From Nitrospira sp. UBA5698 (GTDB taxonomy: Bacteria > Nitrospirota > Nitrospiria > Nitrospirales > Nitrospiraceae): a stretch of DNA of 40,181 nt. Below are positions 1 through 8,052 of the stretch, piece after piece (the first letter of the stretch is position 1; every line of letters starts with the position of its first letter). A program made the position numbers and the translations under genes. Location: NCBI GenBank assembly GCA_002420115.1, contig DIHK01000066.1, positions 144,876 to 185,056 of the forward strand. The letters run 5' to 3'. Below the pieces are notes generated by a model. The model was not told the DNA's origin and searched no databases. It saw only the letters and a list, made by a program, of their open reading frames with translations.

Positions 1-702
1 AAAGACTTTGCCGAGACGAAAAAGGCGATTGAGGTGTCTGGCGCCGACGTGGTGACCGTCGCCGTTCGTCGAGTGAATATTACTGATCGATCGAAAGAGA
101 ATCTGCTCGATTACATCGATCCCAAGAAATACACCATTCTGCCCAATACCGCTGGCTGTTACACGGTAGAAGATGCGGTGCGATACTCGCGATTGGCTCG
201 CGCGGCCGGCGTCTCAGATCTGGTGAAGTTGGAAGTGCTCGGGGATGAGCGAACCCTTTTCCCGGATACGGCTGGTTTGATTGAGGCTGCCAAGATTCTG
301 ATTAAGGAAGGGTTCATTGTCCTTCCCTACACGAATGACGATCCCATTGTTGCGCAGAAACTCGTCGATGTTGGATGTCCCGCCGTCATGCCGTTGGCGG
401 CACCGATCGGATCAGGTCTTGGAATCCGCAATCCCTATAATTTGAAAATCATCATGGAAATGATCAAGGTGCCGATCATCGTCGATGCCGGTGTGGGGAC
501 CGCGTCCGATGCCGCATTTGCGATGGAATTAGGCGCCGATGCGGTGCTCATGAACACCGCTATCGCGGGTGCGCAAGATCCTCTTGCGATGGCGGAAGCA
601 ATGAAATATGCCGTGCATGCCGGTCGACTGGCGTACAAAGCCGGTCGTATTCCCAGGAAGTTGTACGCAACAGCGAGTAGTCCGATTGAAGGAATGCTGT
701 GA
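1..702 (+). CDS. thiG: Thiazole synthase ThiG (5' end outside window)
   Basis: The frame is open from base 1 and the first residues (KDFAETKKAIEVSGADVVTV) already match the interior of ThiG, so the gene starts upstream of the window; the GTG at 34 is an internal valine. ThiG is the cytosolic TIM-barrel enzyme that makes the thiazole phosphate half of thiamine from deoxyxylulose phosphate, dehydroglycine and ThiS thiocarboxylate. The Schiff-base lysine lies in DLVKLEVLGD (codon 226-228), and the phosphate-binding part is visible as VDAGVGTASDAAFAMELGAD. The C-terminus is complete. thiE follows after about 100 bp containing a hairpin repeat, so the two are probably one thiamine operon. The family call is secure. 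Confidence 0.95.
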   Translation, partial: KDFAETKKAIEVSGADVVTVAVRRVNITDRSKENLLDYIDPKKYTILPNTAGCYTVEDAVRYSRLARAAGVSDLVKLEVLGDERTLFPDTAGLIEAAKILIKEGFIVLPYTNDDPIVAQKLVDVGCPAVMPLAAPIGSGLGIRNPYNLKIIMEMIKVPIIVDAGVGTASDAAFAMELGADAVLMNTAIAGAQDPLAMAEAMKYAVHAGRLAYKAGRIPRKLYATASSPIEGML

Positions 703-714
703 GGCCGGTAAGGG

Positions 715-795
715 GTGAAATGTGAGAAGTGAAAGGTGAGGGGAAAAGAAAGAAATTTTTATCGCACCCCTCACGTCTCACTTTTTACTTTTTAC
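715..795. repeat. Heptameric inverted repeat between thiG and thiE
   Basis: Four consecutive 7-nt units GTGAAAT, GTGAGAA, GTGAAAG, GTGAGGG (715-742) are mirrored by CCCTCAC, GTCTCAC, TTTTTAC, TTTTTAC (768-795), whose reverse complements are again GTRARRN-like. The two arms can fold into a long imperfect hairpin with a loop of about 25 nt. The same 7-nt periodicity recurs at 20724-20774, 31630-31699 and 35176-35248, so this is a dispersed family. It may also act as an intercistronic stem-loop, but that role is inferred. Confidence 0.75.
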
Positions 796-806
796 GCGCG
801 TTCGAC

Positions 807-1433
807 ATGCCCTCCGTTAACTTCCGCCTTCTGCTCGTCACCGATCGTCACCACACTCAAGGCCGTCCGCTTGTCCCGTTGATCGATCGTGCGATCGAAG
901 CTGGCCTCCAGGCCATTCAGCTCAGAGAACGAGATATACCTACGAGAGAACTTCTGTTGCTGGCACAGGAAATTTATGCCGTGAGCAGTCCGCGCTCGGT
1001 ACCATTGCTGATCAACGATCGTGTAGATCTTATGGTGGCGCTCAATCTGGATGGGGTGCATCTTCGATCTGACAGTCTACCGACGTGGCCTGTTCGTCAG
1101 TTGATCGGGTCGCAGCGATTGATCGGGATCTCCACACACTCTGCCGAAGATGTCCAGCAGGCGAATCAGAGCGGTGCCGATTATGTCGTGTTTGGCCCTA
1201 TCTTTGATACGCCGTCCAAACGATCATTCGGGGCTCCGTTAGGACTCGCATTGCTTGCCGAGGTGTGTCGTCGATCATCCATCCCGGTATTTGCCATCGG
1301 AGGCATCACGTGCGACCGGGTGGCAGCTGTCCGCCGAGCCGGAGCTCACGGAGTGGCGGTGATCGGCGCATTGTTGACTCGTGATGACATCGGTGAAGCG
1401 GTTCGAGAGTTTACAGACGCGTTGCGGATCTGA
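807..1433 (+). CDS. thiE: Thiamine-phosphate synthase ThiE
   Basis: About 208 residues, the usual ThiE length. ThiE condenses HMP pyrophosphate with thiazole carboxylate phosphate to thiamine phosphate in the cytosol. Family motifs are visible in order: FRLLLVTDR near the N-terminus, IQLRERD, LLINDRVDL followed by DGVHL, GISTHS, ADYVVFGPIFDTPSK and FAIGGI. The frame is open from 729, but residues before MPSVNFRLLLVTDR are encoded by the heptameric hairpin repeat and have no family counterpart, so ATG 807 is chosen. It lies downstream of thiG on the same strand; thiL is elsewhere in the window on the other strand. Confidence 0.93.
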   Translation: MPSVNFRLLLVTDRHHTQGRPLVPLIDRAIEAGLQAIQLRERDIPTRELLLLAQEIYAVSSPRSVPLLINDRVDLMVALNLDGVHLRSDSLPTWPVRQLIGSQRLIGISTHSAEDVQQANQSGADYVVFGPIFDTPSKRSFGAPLGLALLAEVCRRSSIPVFAIGGITCDRVAAVRRAGAHGVAVIGALLTRDDIGEAVREFTDALRI

Positions 1434-1483
1434 TGTGACGTGACGGCATGTGAGTTTGTCACGCGTCAGAACGCCTGTTGCAG

Positions 1484-1512
1484 TTGACCACCCCTAGGTC
1501 GAGTGTTAGAAT
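1484..1512 (+). promoter_or_regulatory. Sigma-70-type promoter of the proteasome operon
   Basis: TTGACC (1484-1489) and TAGAAT (1507-1512) are separated by exactly 17 bp. Predicted transcription start is near 1519, which excludes the in-frame GTG at 1503 as the mpa start and leaves a leader of about 55 nt before ATG 1575. An imperfect dyad (GTGACGTGAC ... GTCACGCGTCA, about 1434-1469) lies between the thiE stop and this promoter and might end thiE transcription, but it has no T-run. Confidence 0.65.
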
Positions 1513-1574
1513 CCCTCACACCTAACGTACTCTCGCTTAGGCTCGATATTTCGAGCTGGTCGTATCGTCTCACT

Positions 1575-3344
1575 ATGGCGGATAGCAAGAGTCAGCCAAA
1601 CCGACTCCGGTCCCTCCGAGATTCTGTCAAGAAGATTACAACGCGGTTGTCCGAGGGGGAGGGGGAGATGATTCACAAGAACAGTGAACAGGCTCGGGAG
1701 CTCGACAAACTTCGCGTCCAAATTCAGTCGATGGAAGAAGAGATCCGTCGGCTGCATCAATCTCGCTACCAACTCGACCAGGCGACCAAACAGAACGAGA
1801 AACTCGTCGCGACTCTGCAAGATGCCAAAGCTCAGATCGAGGCCCTTCGGGCTGAGGTGGAAAAGCTGACGGCGCCTCCGTCGAGCTACGCCATCTTTTC
1901 CAGTCTAAACGAAGACGGAACAGGCAATGTGTATGTGTCTGGGCGGAAAATGAAGGTGAGCCTTCATCCCTCGATCAACCGGACTGAGTTAAGGAAGGGA
2001 CGAGAAGTTGTCTTGAATGAAGCCCTCAATGTAGTGGAGGTCAAGGGATTTGACAGCCAAGGCGAAGTCGTTCGACTCAAGGATGTGCTAGAAGGGGGCC
2101 GAGCCTTGGTCACTCTCCATTTCGACGAGGAGAAGGTGGCTGATCTGGGCGATCCCTTGTTGGCTGAACGGCTGAGTGTGGGAGATCATCTGCTCTACGA
2201 TGTACGTTCCGGCTACGTGATCGAAAAACTCCCGAAGTCCGAAGCGGAAGAGCTGGTCTTGGAAGAAGTCCCGGATGTCGATTATGCGCACATCGGTGGC
2301 CTTCAGAAAGAGTTGGAGCAAGTTCGTGATGCCGTCGAACTCCCGTTTTTACATCCACAGGTCTTCGCGGAATACAAACTCAGTGCGCCCAAAGGGGTAT
2401 TGCTCTATGGGCCGCCTGGTTGCGGAAAGACCCTGATCGCCAAAGCGGTGGCCAACTCGATCGCCAAGAAGCTGGGAGATCGATCAGGGAAAGAGATTCG
2501 GAGCTATTTCCTGCATGTCAAAGGTCCGGAACTACTCAACAAGTACGTCGGGGAATCGGAACGTCAAGTCCGTGAGGTGTTCAAGAAGGCCAAGGAGCGG
2601 GCCGAGGATGGACATCCAGTGATTGTCTTTTTTGATGAAATGGACGCGCTCTTTCGCACCCGTGGGACAGGCGTATCCTCGGATATTGAGTCGACGATCG
2701 TTCCCCAATTTCTCTCGGAGATTGATGGCGTCGAGCGATTACGCAATGTCATCGTCATCGGAGCGAGCAATCGGCAGGATCTGATCGATCCGGCCGTGCT
2801 GCGTGCCGGGCGATTGGACGTCAAAGTGAAGGTGGGGCGTCCGGATGCCGACGCAGCACGGGACATCTTCTCGAAGTATATCTCCACGGAACTTCCGTTC
2901 GCCGAGGAGGATGTCGCGCGGCATGGGGGGGATCGGCATGCGCTTGTCGAACGCTTGACCGCGATGACCGTCGAAGCCATGTATGCGGCCAGCGAAGAAA
3001 ACAAGTTCATTGAAGTGACCTATGCCAACGGCGAAAAGGAAGTGTTGTACTTCAAGGACTTTGCCAGTGGGGCGTTGATCGAAGGGATTGTGTCGCGGGC
3101 GAAAAAGTTTGCCGTGAAGCGGGTGATCGCCAATGAGGGGACCGGTTTGCGTTCGGACGACCTGATCCGTGCCATCCGCGAAGAGTTCAAAGAACACGAA
3201 GATCTTCCCAATACGACCAATCCGGACGATTGGGCTAAGGTCGCTGGCAAGAAGGGTGAGAAGATCATCCACCTTCGGACCATCAGCGGTGGACCGACGG
3301 AACATCGTCAGATTGAAACCATGAGTACCGGCCACTATCTCTAG
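1575..3344 (+). CDS. mpa: Proteasome-associated ATPase Mpa/ARC
   Basis: 589-residue AAA ATPase that recognises tagged proteins, unfolds them and threads them into the 20S proteasome. Order of parts: N-terminal coiled coil (about residues 30-100), double OB region (about 105-225, with SGRKMKVSLHP), then the AAA module with Walker A GPPGCGKT (about 279-286), Walker B VIVFFDEMDALF (about 350-360) and the second region of homology (NRQDLIDPAVLRAGRLD). The C-terminus ends in GHYL; a penultimate tyrosine is the docking signature for proteasome alpha rings (Mpa of Mycobacterium ends QYL). Start chosen at ATG 1575, downstream of the predicted promoter; ATG 1668, preceded by a G-rich Shine-Dalgarno-like run, is an alternative. 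dop follows 4 bp after the stop. Confidence 0.96.
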   Translation: MADSKSQPNRLRSLRDSVKKITTRLSEGEGEMIHKNSEQARELDKLRVQIQSMEEEIRRLHQSRYQLDQATKQNEKLVATLQDAKAQIEALRAEVEKLTAPPSSYAIFSSLNEDGTGNVYVSGRKMKVSLHPSINRTELRKGREVVLNEALNVVEVKGFDSQGEVVRLKDVLEGGRALVTLHFDEEKVADLGDPLLAERLSVGDHLLYDVRSGYVIEKLPKSEAEELVLEEVPDVDYAHIGGLQKELEQVRDAVELPFLHPQVFAEYKLSAPKGVLLYGPPGCGKTLIAKAVANSIAKKLGDRSGKEIRSYFLHVKGPELLNKYVGESERQVREVFKKAKERAEDGHPVIVFFDEMDALFRTRGTGVSSDIESTIVPQFLSEIDGVERLRNVIVIGASNRQDLIDPAVLRAGRLDVKVKVGRPDADAARDIFSKYISTELPFAEEDVARHGGDRHALVERLTAMTVEAMYAASEENKFIEVTYANGEKEVLYFKDFASGALIEGIVSRAKKFAVKRVIANEGTGLRSDDLIRAIREEFKEHEDLPNTTNPDDWAKVAGKKGEKIIHLRTISGGPTEHRQIETMSTGHYL

Positions 3345-3348
3345 CCGC

Positions 3349-4851
3349 ATGATGAAAGAACAAACTCCTACGAACTCGGTCCGGGTGCTTGGTACGGAAA
3401 CGGAGTTCGGGATTGCATCGAGGGACGCGTCTGCGATGGACCCGGTGTCAGGGTCCTTCGCCGTGATCGGGCACTATCAAAACCTGGCGGCTCCAACCGC
3501 AATTTGGGACTACGAAAATGAGAACCCTCTGGTCGATGCACGCGGCTTTGAAGTCGAAGGGGAGCGTGAGCGTCCGAACCCGGACTATAATCGGCAGCTG
3601 AACAAGGTGTTGGCGAACGGCGGACGGCTGTATGTGGATGGAGCTCATCCAGAGTATTCGACGCCGGAATGTTCACACGCTCGAGAGATCGTGGCGTTTG
3701 AACGGGTGGGGGAGCGCATTCTGGCCTCATGCCTGCAGACGATGGCCCGCGCACGAGGCTTCGAAGTCTATACCCTCTATAAGAATAACTCCGACGGGAA
3801 AGGCAACAGCTACGGGTACCATGAGAACTACCTGGTCTCGCGGACCGTCCCATTCGATCGGATTGCGCGCACATTGACGCCGTTTCTCGTCACCAGGCCG
3901 ATCTTTGCCGGGGCGGGAAAAGTCGGGTCTGAAAATCAGACCACTCCAACGGAATATCAGATTTCTCAGCGCGCGGACTTTTTTGAATGCCTGCTGGACC
4001 TCAATACGATGGTCAAGCGGCCGATTATCAACACGCGCGACGAACCGCATGCGGATGCGGCGAGGTTCCGGCGACTCCATGTGATTACGGGCGACGCCAA
4101 CATGGCGGAGCTGTCGACCTATCTCAAGGTGGGGACTTTGGACATCGTGCTGCATCTGCTGGAAGCCGGTGCCGACTTGCCGCAGATCGAACTTGAAGAG
4201 CCGGTTCGGGTGTTCAAACAGGTGTCACGAGATCTGGACGTCAAGCAGACGGTGAAGTTGGCAGGGGGAAGGCCCACGACGGCGCTGGCGATCCAACGGG
4301 CTTATCTGAATGCAGCCAAGGTGTTTTATGCTTCGCAAGTTCACGGTTCCACGACTCAGGATGTGCTGCTCCGTTGGGAAGATGTGCTGAATAAGCTGGA
4401 GCGTGATCCGCGGTTGTTAGTCCATTCGTTGGATTGGGTAGCGAAGCGACACTTGATCGAGTCCTATATGGAACGAAAAGGCTGTGGATGGGACGACCCA
4501 CGCGTGAAATTGATGGATCTTCAATACCATGACGTCCGTCCTGAAAAAGGGCTCTTCTATACACTAGAGCGTAGTCAGCTCATTGAGCGGATCGTCGACG
4601 AAGAAGAAATCCAGCAAGCCGAGTTCCATCCTCCGACGGGCACGCGAGCCTATTTCCGTGGCCGCTGTGTGAGTAAGTTTGCGAAGTCGTTGTACGGTGC
4701 CAGTTGGACCTCGGTCTTGTTCGATGCCGGTGATACCACGATCAAGAAAGTCCCCTTGATGGATCCCCATCGTGGGACACAAGCGTTGACTGGGGCGCTT
4801 CTGGATGCTTCCGATTCGGTTGATGTGCTTCTTGAAAAGCTCAAGGTGTGA
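3349..4851 (+). CDS. dop: Pup deamidase/depupylase Dop
   Basis: 500 residues of the carboxylate-amine ligase fold shared by Dop and PafA. Dop deamidates the C-terminal Gln of the tag and cleaves tag-substrate isopeptide bonds. It is Dop rather than PafA because it begins VLGTETEFGIASRD and carries the longer N-terminal insertion containing IWDYENENPLVDARGFE, whereas PafA goes almost directly to its FLVNGARFYQD equivalent. Other family motifs: DGAHPEYSTPECS, YKNNSDGKGNSYGYHENYL, INTRDEPHADAARFRRLHVI and GDANMAELSTYLKVGT. Starts are ATG 3349 or 3352, directly after mpa (probably co-transcribed). The gene downstream is prcB, but only after a gap filled by a repeat element. Confidence 0.95.
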   Translation: MMKEQTPTNSVRVLGTETEFGIASRDASAMDPVSGSFAVIGHYQNLAAPTAIWDYENENPLVDARGFEVEGERERPNPDYNRQLNKVLANGGRLYVDGAHPEYSTPECSHAREIVAFERVGERILASCLQTMARARGFEVYTLYKNNSDGKGNSYGYHENYLVSRTVPFDRIARTLTPFLVTRPIFAGAGKVGSENQTTPTEYQISQRADFFECLLDLNTMVKRPIINTRDEPHADAARFRRLHVITGDANMAELSTYLKVGTLDIVLHLLEAGADLPQIELEEPVRVFKQVSRDLDVKQTVKLAGGRPTTALAIQRAYLNAAKVFYASQVHGSTTQDVLLRWEDVLNKLERDPRLLVHSLDWVAKRHLIESYMERKGCGWDDPRVKLMDLQYHDVRPEKGLFYTLERSQLIERIVDEEEIQQAEFHPPTGTRAYFRGRCVSKFAKSLYGASWTSVLFDAGDTTIKKVPLMDPHRGTQALTGALLDASDSVDVLLEKLKV

Positions 4852-4945
4852 CGAACGGTAATTGCAGCAAGCTAGTGGGAACTACTTCGACATCGCCGCG
4901 ACACACAAGACCATGGAAGGTCTCAAATCAATGAAGATCGCTCAT

Positions 4946-5066
4946 AGGATGGTCAAAAAGACCGTCCAGCAAGGCCGCAGCGAGCGAAGAGGCGAGGCAT
5001 ACTGTGTCCCGTATGTTGAGCCTCTGAACGAGGCGAGAACGAAGCGCGCGGACTTTTTCAACATCC
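4946..5066. repeat. Palindromic (MITE/REP-like) element in the dop-prcB gap
   Basis: The ends AGGATGGTCAAAAAGACC (4946-4963) and GGACTTTTTCAACATCCT (5049-5066) are inverted repeats matching at 15 of 18 positions, and the centre holds a second dyad (GAGGC..GCATAC / GTATG..GCCTC), so the unit can fold into one long hairpin. It is open in one frame: a TTG/ATG-started frame (4862, 4913 or 4931 to 5083) of 50-73 codons runs through it and its TGA overlaps the prcB ATG. I regard that frame as repeat-derived rather than a gene: it has no GGQ/GGE end, and from memory similar GC-rich dyads with this translated sequence are scattered in Nitrospira genomes (recollection, not a search). It carries no transposase. 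Confidence 0.75.
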
Positions 5067-5079
5067 TGCTAGGGACACG

Positions 5080-5895
5080 ATGAAGCTGCCCCATCTTCCC
5101 GATCACGACGGTTCCAGTTTCGTGGAGTTCCTTTCGCGACATTATCCAGGCATGACGCTCGGATCAAACGGGCTCGTGCCTAACTCTGATCCTACGCGCA
5201 CAGCCGGGGCAGTGTCGGTACCCTCTGCGACGACCGTGTTGGCGATCAAGTATCAGCAGGGAGTGATCATTGCCGGGGATCGCCGTGCCACTGAGGGATT
5301 TCAGATCGCGGATCGCCGGATTGAGAAGGTATTCAAGATTGATGAGTGGTCGGCGATGGCGATCGCAGGGGCAGCCGGTCCCTGTATTGAGATGGCTAAA
5401 CTGTTCCAGACTGAGTTAGAGCACTACGAAAAATTAGAAGGTATGCCGCTTTCATGCGAAGGGAAGGCCAATAAGCTGGGACAGATGGTAAAAGCGAATT
5501 TGCCCATGGTGTTCCAGGGGTTGGTCGTGATGCCGCTCTATGTCGGGTATGACCTGAAACGCGGCGAGGGTCGCATTTTTAAGTACGACATTACCGGCGG
5601 CAGATACGAAGAATCGGATTACCATGCCATCGGATCCGGCGGCAAAGATGCTCGCAATACGATGCGGGAACACTTTCAGCGAAATCTCTCCGAAGCGGAG
5701 GTGATCAAGCTGGCGGTGTTGGCACTCTACAATGCCGCAGATGACGACGTTGGGACCGGGGGGCCTGACCTTGTGCGGGGGATTTATCCCACCGCGAAGA
5801 TCGTGACCAATCAAGGCATCACGGATGTCGCAGAGGACACGCTCCGGTCGGTATGTGATGCGGTCATGGCAGCTCGTCGTTCACGGGAGACCTAA
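5080..5895 (+). CDS. prcB: 20S proteasome beta subunit PrcB
   Basis: 271-residue precursor of the catalytic proteasome subunit. The propeptide (residues 1-50) precedes the mature N-terminal threonine Thr51 in PSATTVLAIKY, equivalent to the TTIVALKY start of mycobacterial PrcB. The active-site surroundings are intact: GDRRATEG with the conserved Asp, and the lysine in IEKVFKID. TGGPDLVRGIYPTA matches the C-terminal half of the family. The ATG overlaps the stop of the repeat-derived frame (ATGA), with AGGG 7 nt upstream lying just outside the repeat. prcA follows after 3 bp. It should assemble as four stacked heptameric rings with PrcA in the cytosol. Confidence 0.96.
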   Translation: MKLPHLPDHDGSSFVEFLSRHYPGMTLGSNGLVPNSDPTRTAGAVSVPSATTVLAIKYQQGVIIAGDRRATEGFQIADRRIEKVFKIDEWSAMAIAGAAGPCIEMAKLFQTELEHYEKLEGMPLSCEGKANKLGQMVKANLPMVFQGLVVMPLYVGYDLKRGEGRIFKYDITGGRYEESDYHAIGSGGKDARNTMREHFQRNLSEAEVIKLAVLALYNAADDDVGTGGPDLVRGIYPTAKIVTNQGITDVAEDTLRSVCDAVMAARRSRET

Positions 5896-5898
5896 TTC

Positions 5899-6585
5899 AT
5901 GCCGATGCCCTACTACGTGTCTCCTGAACAGATGATGCAGGACAAGGCGGAGTACGCCAAGAAGGGGATCGCCAAGGGCCGATCGATCATCGCGATGGAG
6001 TCTGTCGATGGGATTCTCTTGGCCGCCGACAATCCGAGCGCCTCGCTTCATAAAGTCTCTGAGATCTACGACAATATCGCGTTCGCCGGGGCCGGTAAGT
6101 ATAGTGAGTTCGAGAATCTTCGGAAGGCCGGGATTCGCCACGCCGATCTCAAGGGGTTCATGTATAGCCGGGAAGATGTCACCGGCCGATCGTTGGCGAA
6201 CGGGTATTCGCAGAGTTTGGGGACGGTCTTCAGCCAGGAAATGAAACCACTGGAGGTGGAAATTCTCGTCGTGCAGACCGGCATCAACAGCCATCCGAAT
6301 GAAATCTATCGTATTTCCTTTGACGGGAGCATCATCGACGAAAAGAACTTTGCCGTGATTGGAGGGCGGGCGGACGTGGTACAGAGTTTCCTGAAGGAGA
6401 ATAGCCCCAGCCATGCCCCAAATCTCGACGAAGCCTTGCGGCTCTGCGTGACGGCCCTCGATCAAACGGCCAATCAAAAGCTCCAGCCGGAAGGGTTGGA
6501 GGTTGCGGTGCTGGACCGCAATCGGACCGGCCGAAAGTTCCGTCGCCTCTCGGTCAGTGAGATTCGACAGGCGCTCTCGTCCTAA
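5899..6585 (+). CDS. prcA: 20S proteasome alpha subunit PrcA
   Basis: 228 residues, close to the usual size for bacterial alpha subunits. It begins MPMPYYVSPEQMMQDKAEYA, the N-terminal gate segment, followed by KKGIAKGRSIIAM; no catalytic threonine is expected. ENPSRSLQK-type sequence appears here as DNPSASLHKVSEIYD, and AGAGKYSEFENLRKAGI and DVTGRSLANGYSQSLGTVF are also typical. Alpha rings gate the chamber and bind the Mpa C-terminus. GGGAG lies about 8 nt upstream of ATG 5899. The gene ends about 90 bp before pafA, and that gap contains a separate promoter. Confidence 0.95.
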   Translation: MPMPYYVSPEQMMQDKAEYAKKGIAKGRSIIAMESVDGILLAADNPSASLHKVSEIYDNIAFAGAGKYSEFENLRKAGIRHADLKGFMYSREDVTGRSLANGYSQSLGTVFSQEMKPLEVEILVVQTGINSHPNEIYRISFDGSIIDEKNFAVIGGRADVVQSFLKENSPSHAPNLDEALRLCVTALDQTANQKLQPEGLEVAVLDRNRTGRKFRRLSVSEIRQALSS

Positions 6586-6610
6586 CCTCTTCCGTTCATA
6601 ATGGCGTCCT

Positions 6611-6640
6611 TTGTTGAAGATCCCAGTCTGGGCGTATAAT
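6611..6640 (+). promoter_or_regulatory. Promoter of pafA
   Basis: A perfect -10 hexamer TATAAT (6635-6640) has TTGTTG (6611-6616) 18 bp upstream. The start of transcription would be near 6647. This leaves only about 11 nt before ATG 6658, favouring ATG 6676 as the pafA start. It would let the ligase be expressed independently of mpa-dop-prcBA. Confidence 0.55.
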
Positions 6641-6675
6641 CTGACTGTGGCTCGCGCATGATGACGGTGGGTCCC

Positions 6676-8052
6676 ATGAAACAACGCATTTACGGCCTCG
6701 AGAACGAATACGGCCTCATTTTCTCCCCCAACGGCCGGATCTATCTGCCCATGGAAAAAGTCTTGGGGTATATCTTTGAAGGACTGATTCCGAACAGCTG
6801 GCCGTCGAATGCCTTTTTGGTCAACGGGGCTCGGTTCTATCAAGACACCGGCTGTCACCCCGAGTACTCGACCCCGGAGTGCGACAACATCCTGGATCTT
6901 GTCGTGCACGATAAGGCGGGAGAGCGACTGCTGGAAGCCTGTCTGCCTGCCGCAGAAGAGCGGCTCCGCGAGGAAGGACTATCCGGAGAGATCTATATTT
7001 TCAAGAACAATACGGACTCATTGGGCAATACGTACGGCTGTCATGAAAATTTTCTGATGCGGCGGGACGTCGATTTTTGGAAAGTCACCGAACAGCTGAT
7101 CCCATTTTTTGTCACCAGGCAGATCTTTAGCGGAGCCGGGAAGGTCTTAAAGGTGTCGGGGAAGCCGCAGTATTTCATCTCGCAGCGCGCGCAACATATT
7201 CATGAGAAGACATCGTCCTCGACGACATCCTCCCGGAGCATCATCAATACCCGCGATGAGCCGCATTCCGATGCGGAACGGTATCGGCGCCTGCATATCA
7301 TCGTCGGTGATTCGAACATGTCTGAGTATGTCACCTATCTCAAGGTGGGAACTGCCACGCTGGTCCTGTCGATGATCGAAGAAGGGTATGCGGTCCATGG
7401 GATGGAGCTGGAAGACTCGGTGAAGGCGATCCGCGAGGTGTCTCGCGATCCAACCTTGAAAAAGAAGGTCCGGCTCGATGACGGTCGCCAGATGACCGCC
7501 ATAGAGATTCAACGGGTCTATCTGAGCCGTGCAAGAGACTATCTGGCCCAAGAAGCGCATGACCCGACCCTCGATGATGTCTGCAACAAGTGGGAAGCGG
7601 TGCTGCAGCAGTTGGAGGAGGATCCGATGCAGCTGACGCATCAGATCGATTGGGTCACGAAGAAGCACCTGATTCAATCCTATGTCGACAAGAAGAATTG
7701 TGGGTGGGACGATCCGAGGGTGTTGCTGCTCGATCTGCAGTACCATGATGTGAAGCGGACGAGAGGGCTGTACTATCTGATGGAGTCTCGCGGGTTAGTC
7801 GAACGGGTTGTGGAGGAAGATGCCGTTCAACGGGCCATGTCCACTCCACCGCAGACGACAAGGGCGAAGGTGCGAGGGGACTTCATACGCTTTGCGCGAG
7901 CCAAGAACCGATCCTACACGGTTGATTGGACCTATTTGAAACTGAACGGGTACTGGGAGGAAACGATCCTTTGTATGGATCCCTTTAGTGCCCAGAATCG
8001 ACGGGTCGAAGAACTCATCTCGCAAGTCTCAGGAGGGCGATTTTACCGATGA
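6676..8052 (+). CDS. pafA: Pup--protein ligase PafA
   Basis: About 458 residues. PafA uses ATP to phosphorylate the C-terminal Glu of the tag and ligate it to substrate lysines. It starts MKQRIYGLENEYGLIF (magnesium-binding Glu residues) and then has NGARFYQDTGCHPEYSTPEC, containing the Asp that acts as catalytic base in the family, FKNNTDSLGNTYGCHENFL, TRQIFSGAGKV, INTRDEPHSDAERYRRLHII and PPQTTRAKVRGDFIRFA. The frame opens at 6658, but GGTGGG lies 5 nt before ATG 6676 and the product then aligns with the usual N-terminus. It is a clear paralogue of dop but lacks the Dop-specific insertion. The last 4 bp overlap the downstream peptidase gene. Confidence 0.95.
   Translation: MKQRIYGLENEYGLIFSPNGRIYLPMEKVLGYIFEGLIPNSWPSNAFLVNGARFYQDTGCHPEYSTPECDNILDLVVHDKAGERLLEACLPAAEERLREEGLSGEIYIFKNNTDSLGNTYGCHENFLMRRDVDFWKVTEQLIPFFVTRQIFSGAGKVLKVSGKPQYFISQRAQHIHEKTSSSTTSSRSIINTRDEPHSDAERYRRLHIIVGDSNMSEYVTYLKVGTATLVLSMIEEGYAVHGMELEDSVKAIREVSRDPTLKKKVRLDDGRQMTAIEIQRVYLSRARDYLAQEAHDPTLDDVCNKWEAVLQQLEEDPMQLTHQIDWVTKKHLIQSYVDKKNCGWDDPRVLLLDLQYHDVKRTRGLYYLMESRGLVERVVEEDAVQRAMSTPPQTTRAKVRGDFIRFARAKNRSYTVDWTYLKLNGYWEETILCMDPFSAQNRRVEELISQVSGGRFYR

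Noticed and set aside
729..806. Longer N-terminus of ThiE
   Set aside because: Encoded by the heptameric hairpin repeat; the family begins at MPSVNFRLLLVTDR.
1434..1469. Rho-independent terminator after thiE
   Set aside because: The stem is interrupted and not followed by a T-run.
1503..1574. Longer N-terminus of Mpa from GTG 1503
   Set aside because: It would start upstream of the predicted transcription start and has no family likeness.
4862..5083. 73-codon frame between dop and prcB as a Pup/UBact gene
   Set aside because: Ends in LLGTR, not GGQ/GGE or SGQ/SGE; most of it is the palindromic repeat.
5899..6909. Long minus-strand frame across prcA/pafA (5881-6909)
   Set aside because: Antisense shadow of two strongly conserved genes; its residues show no family.
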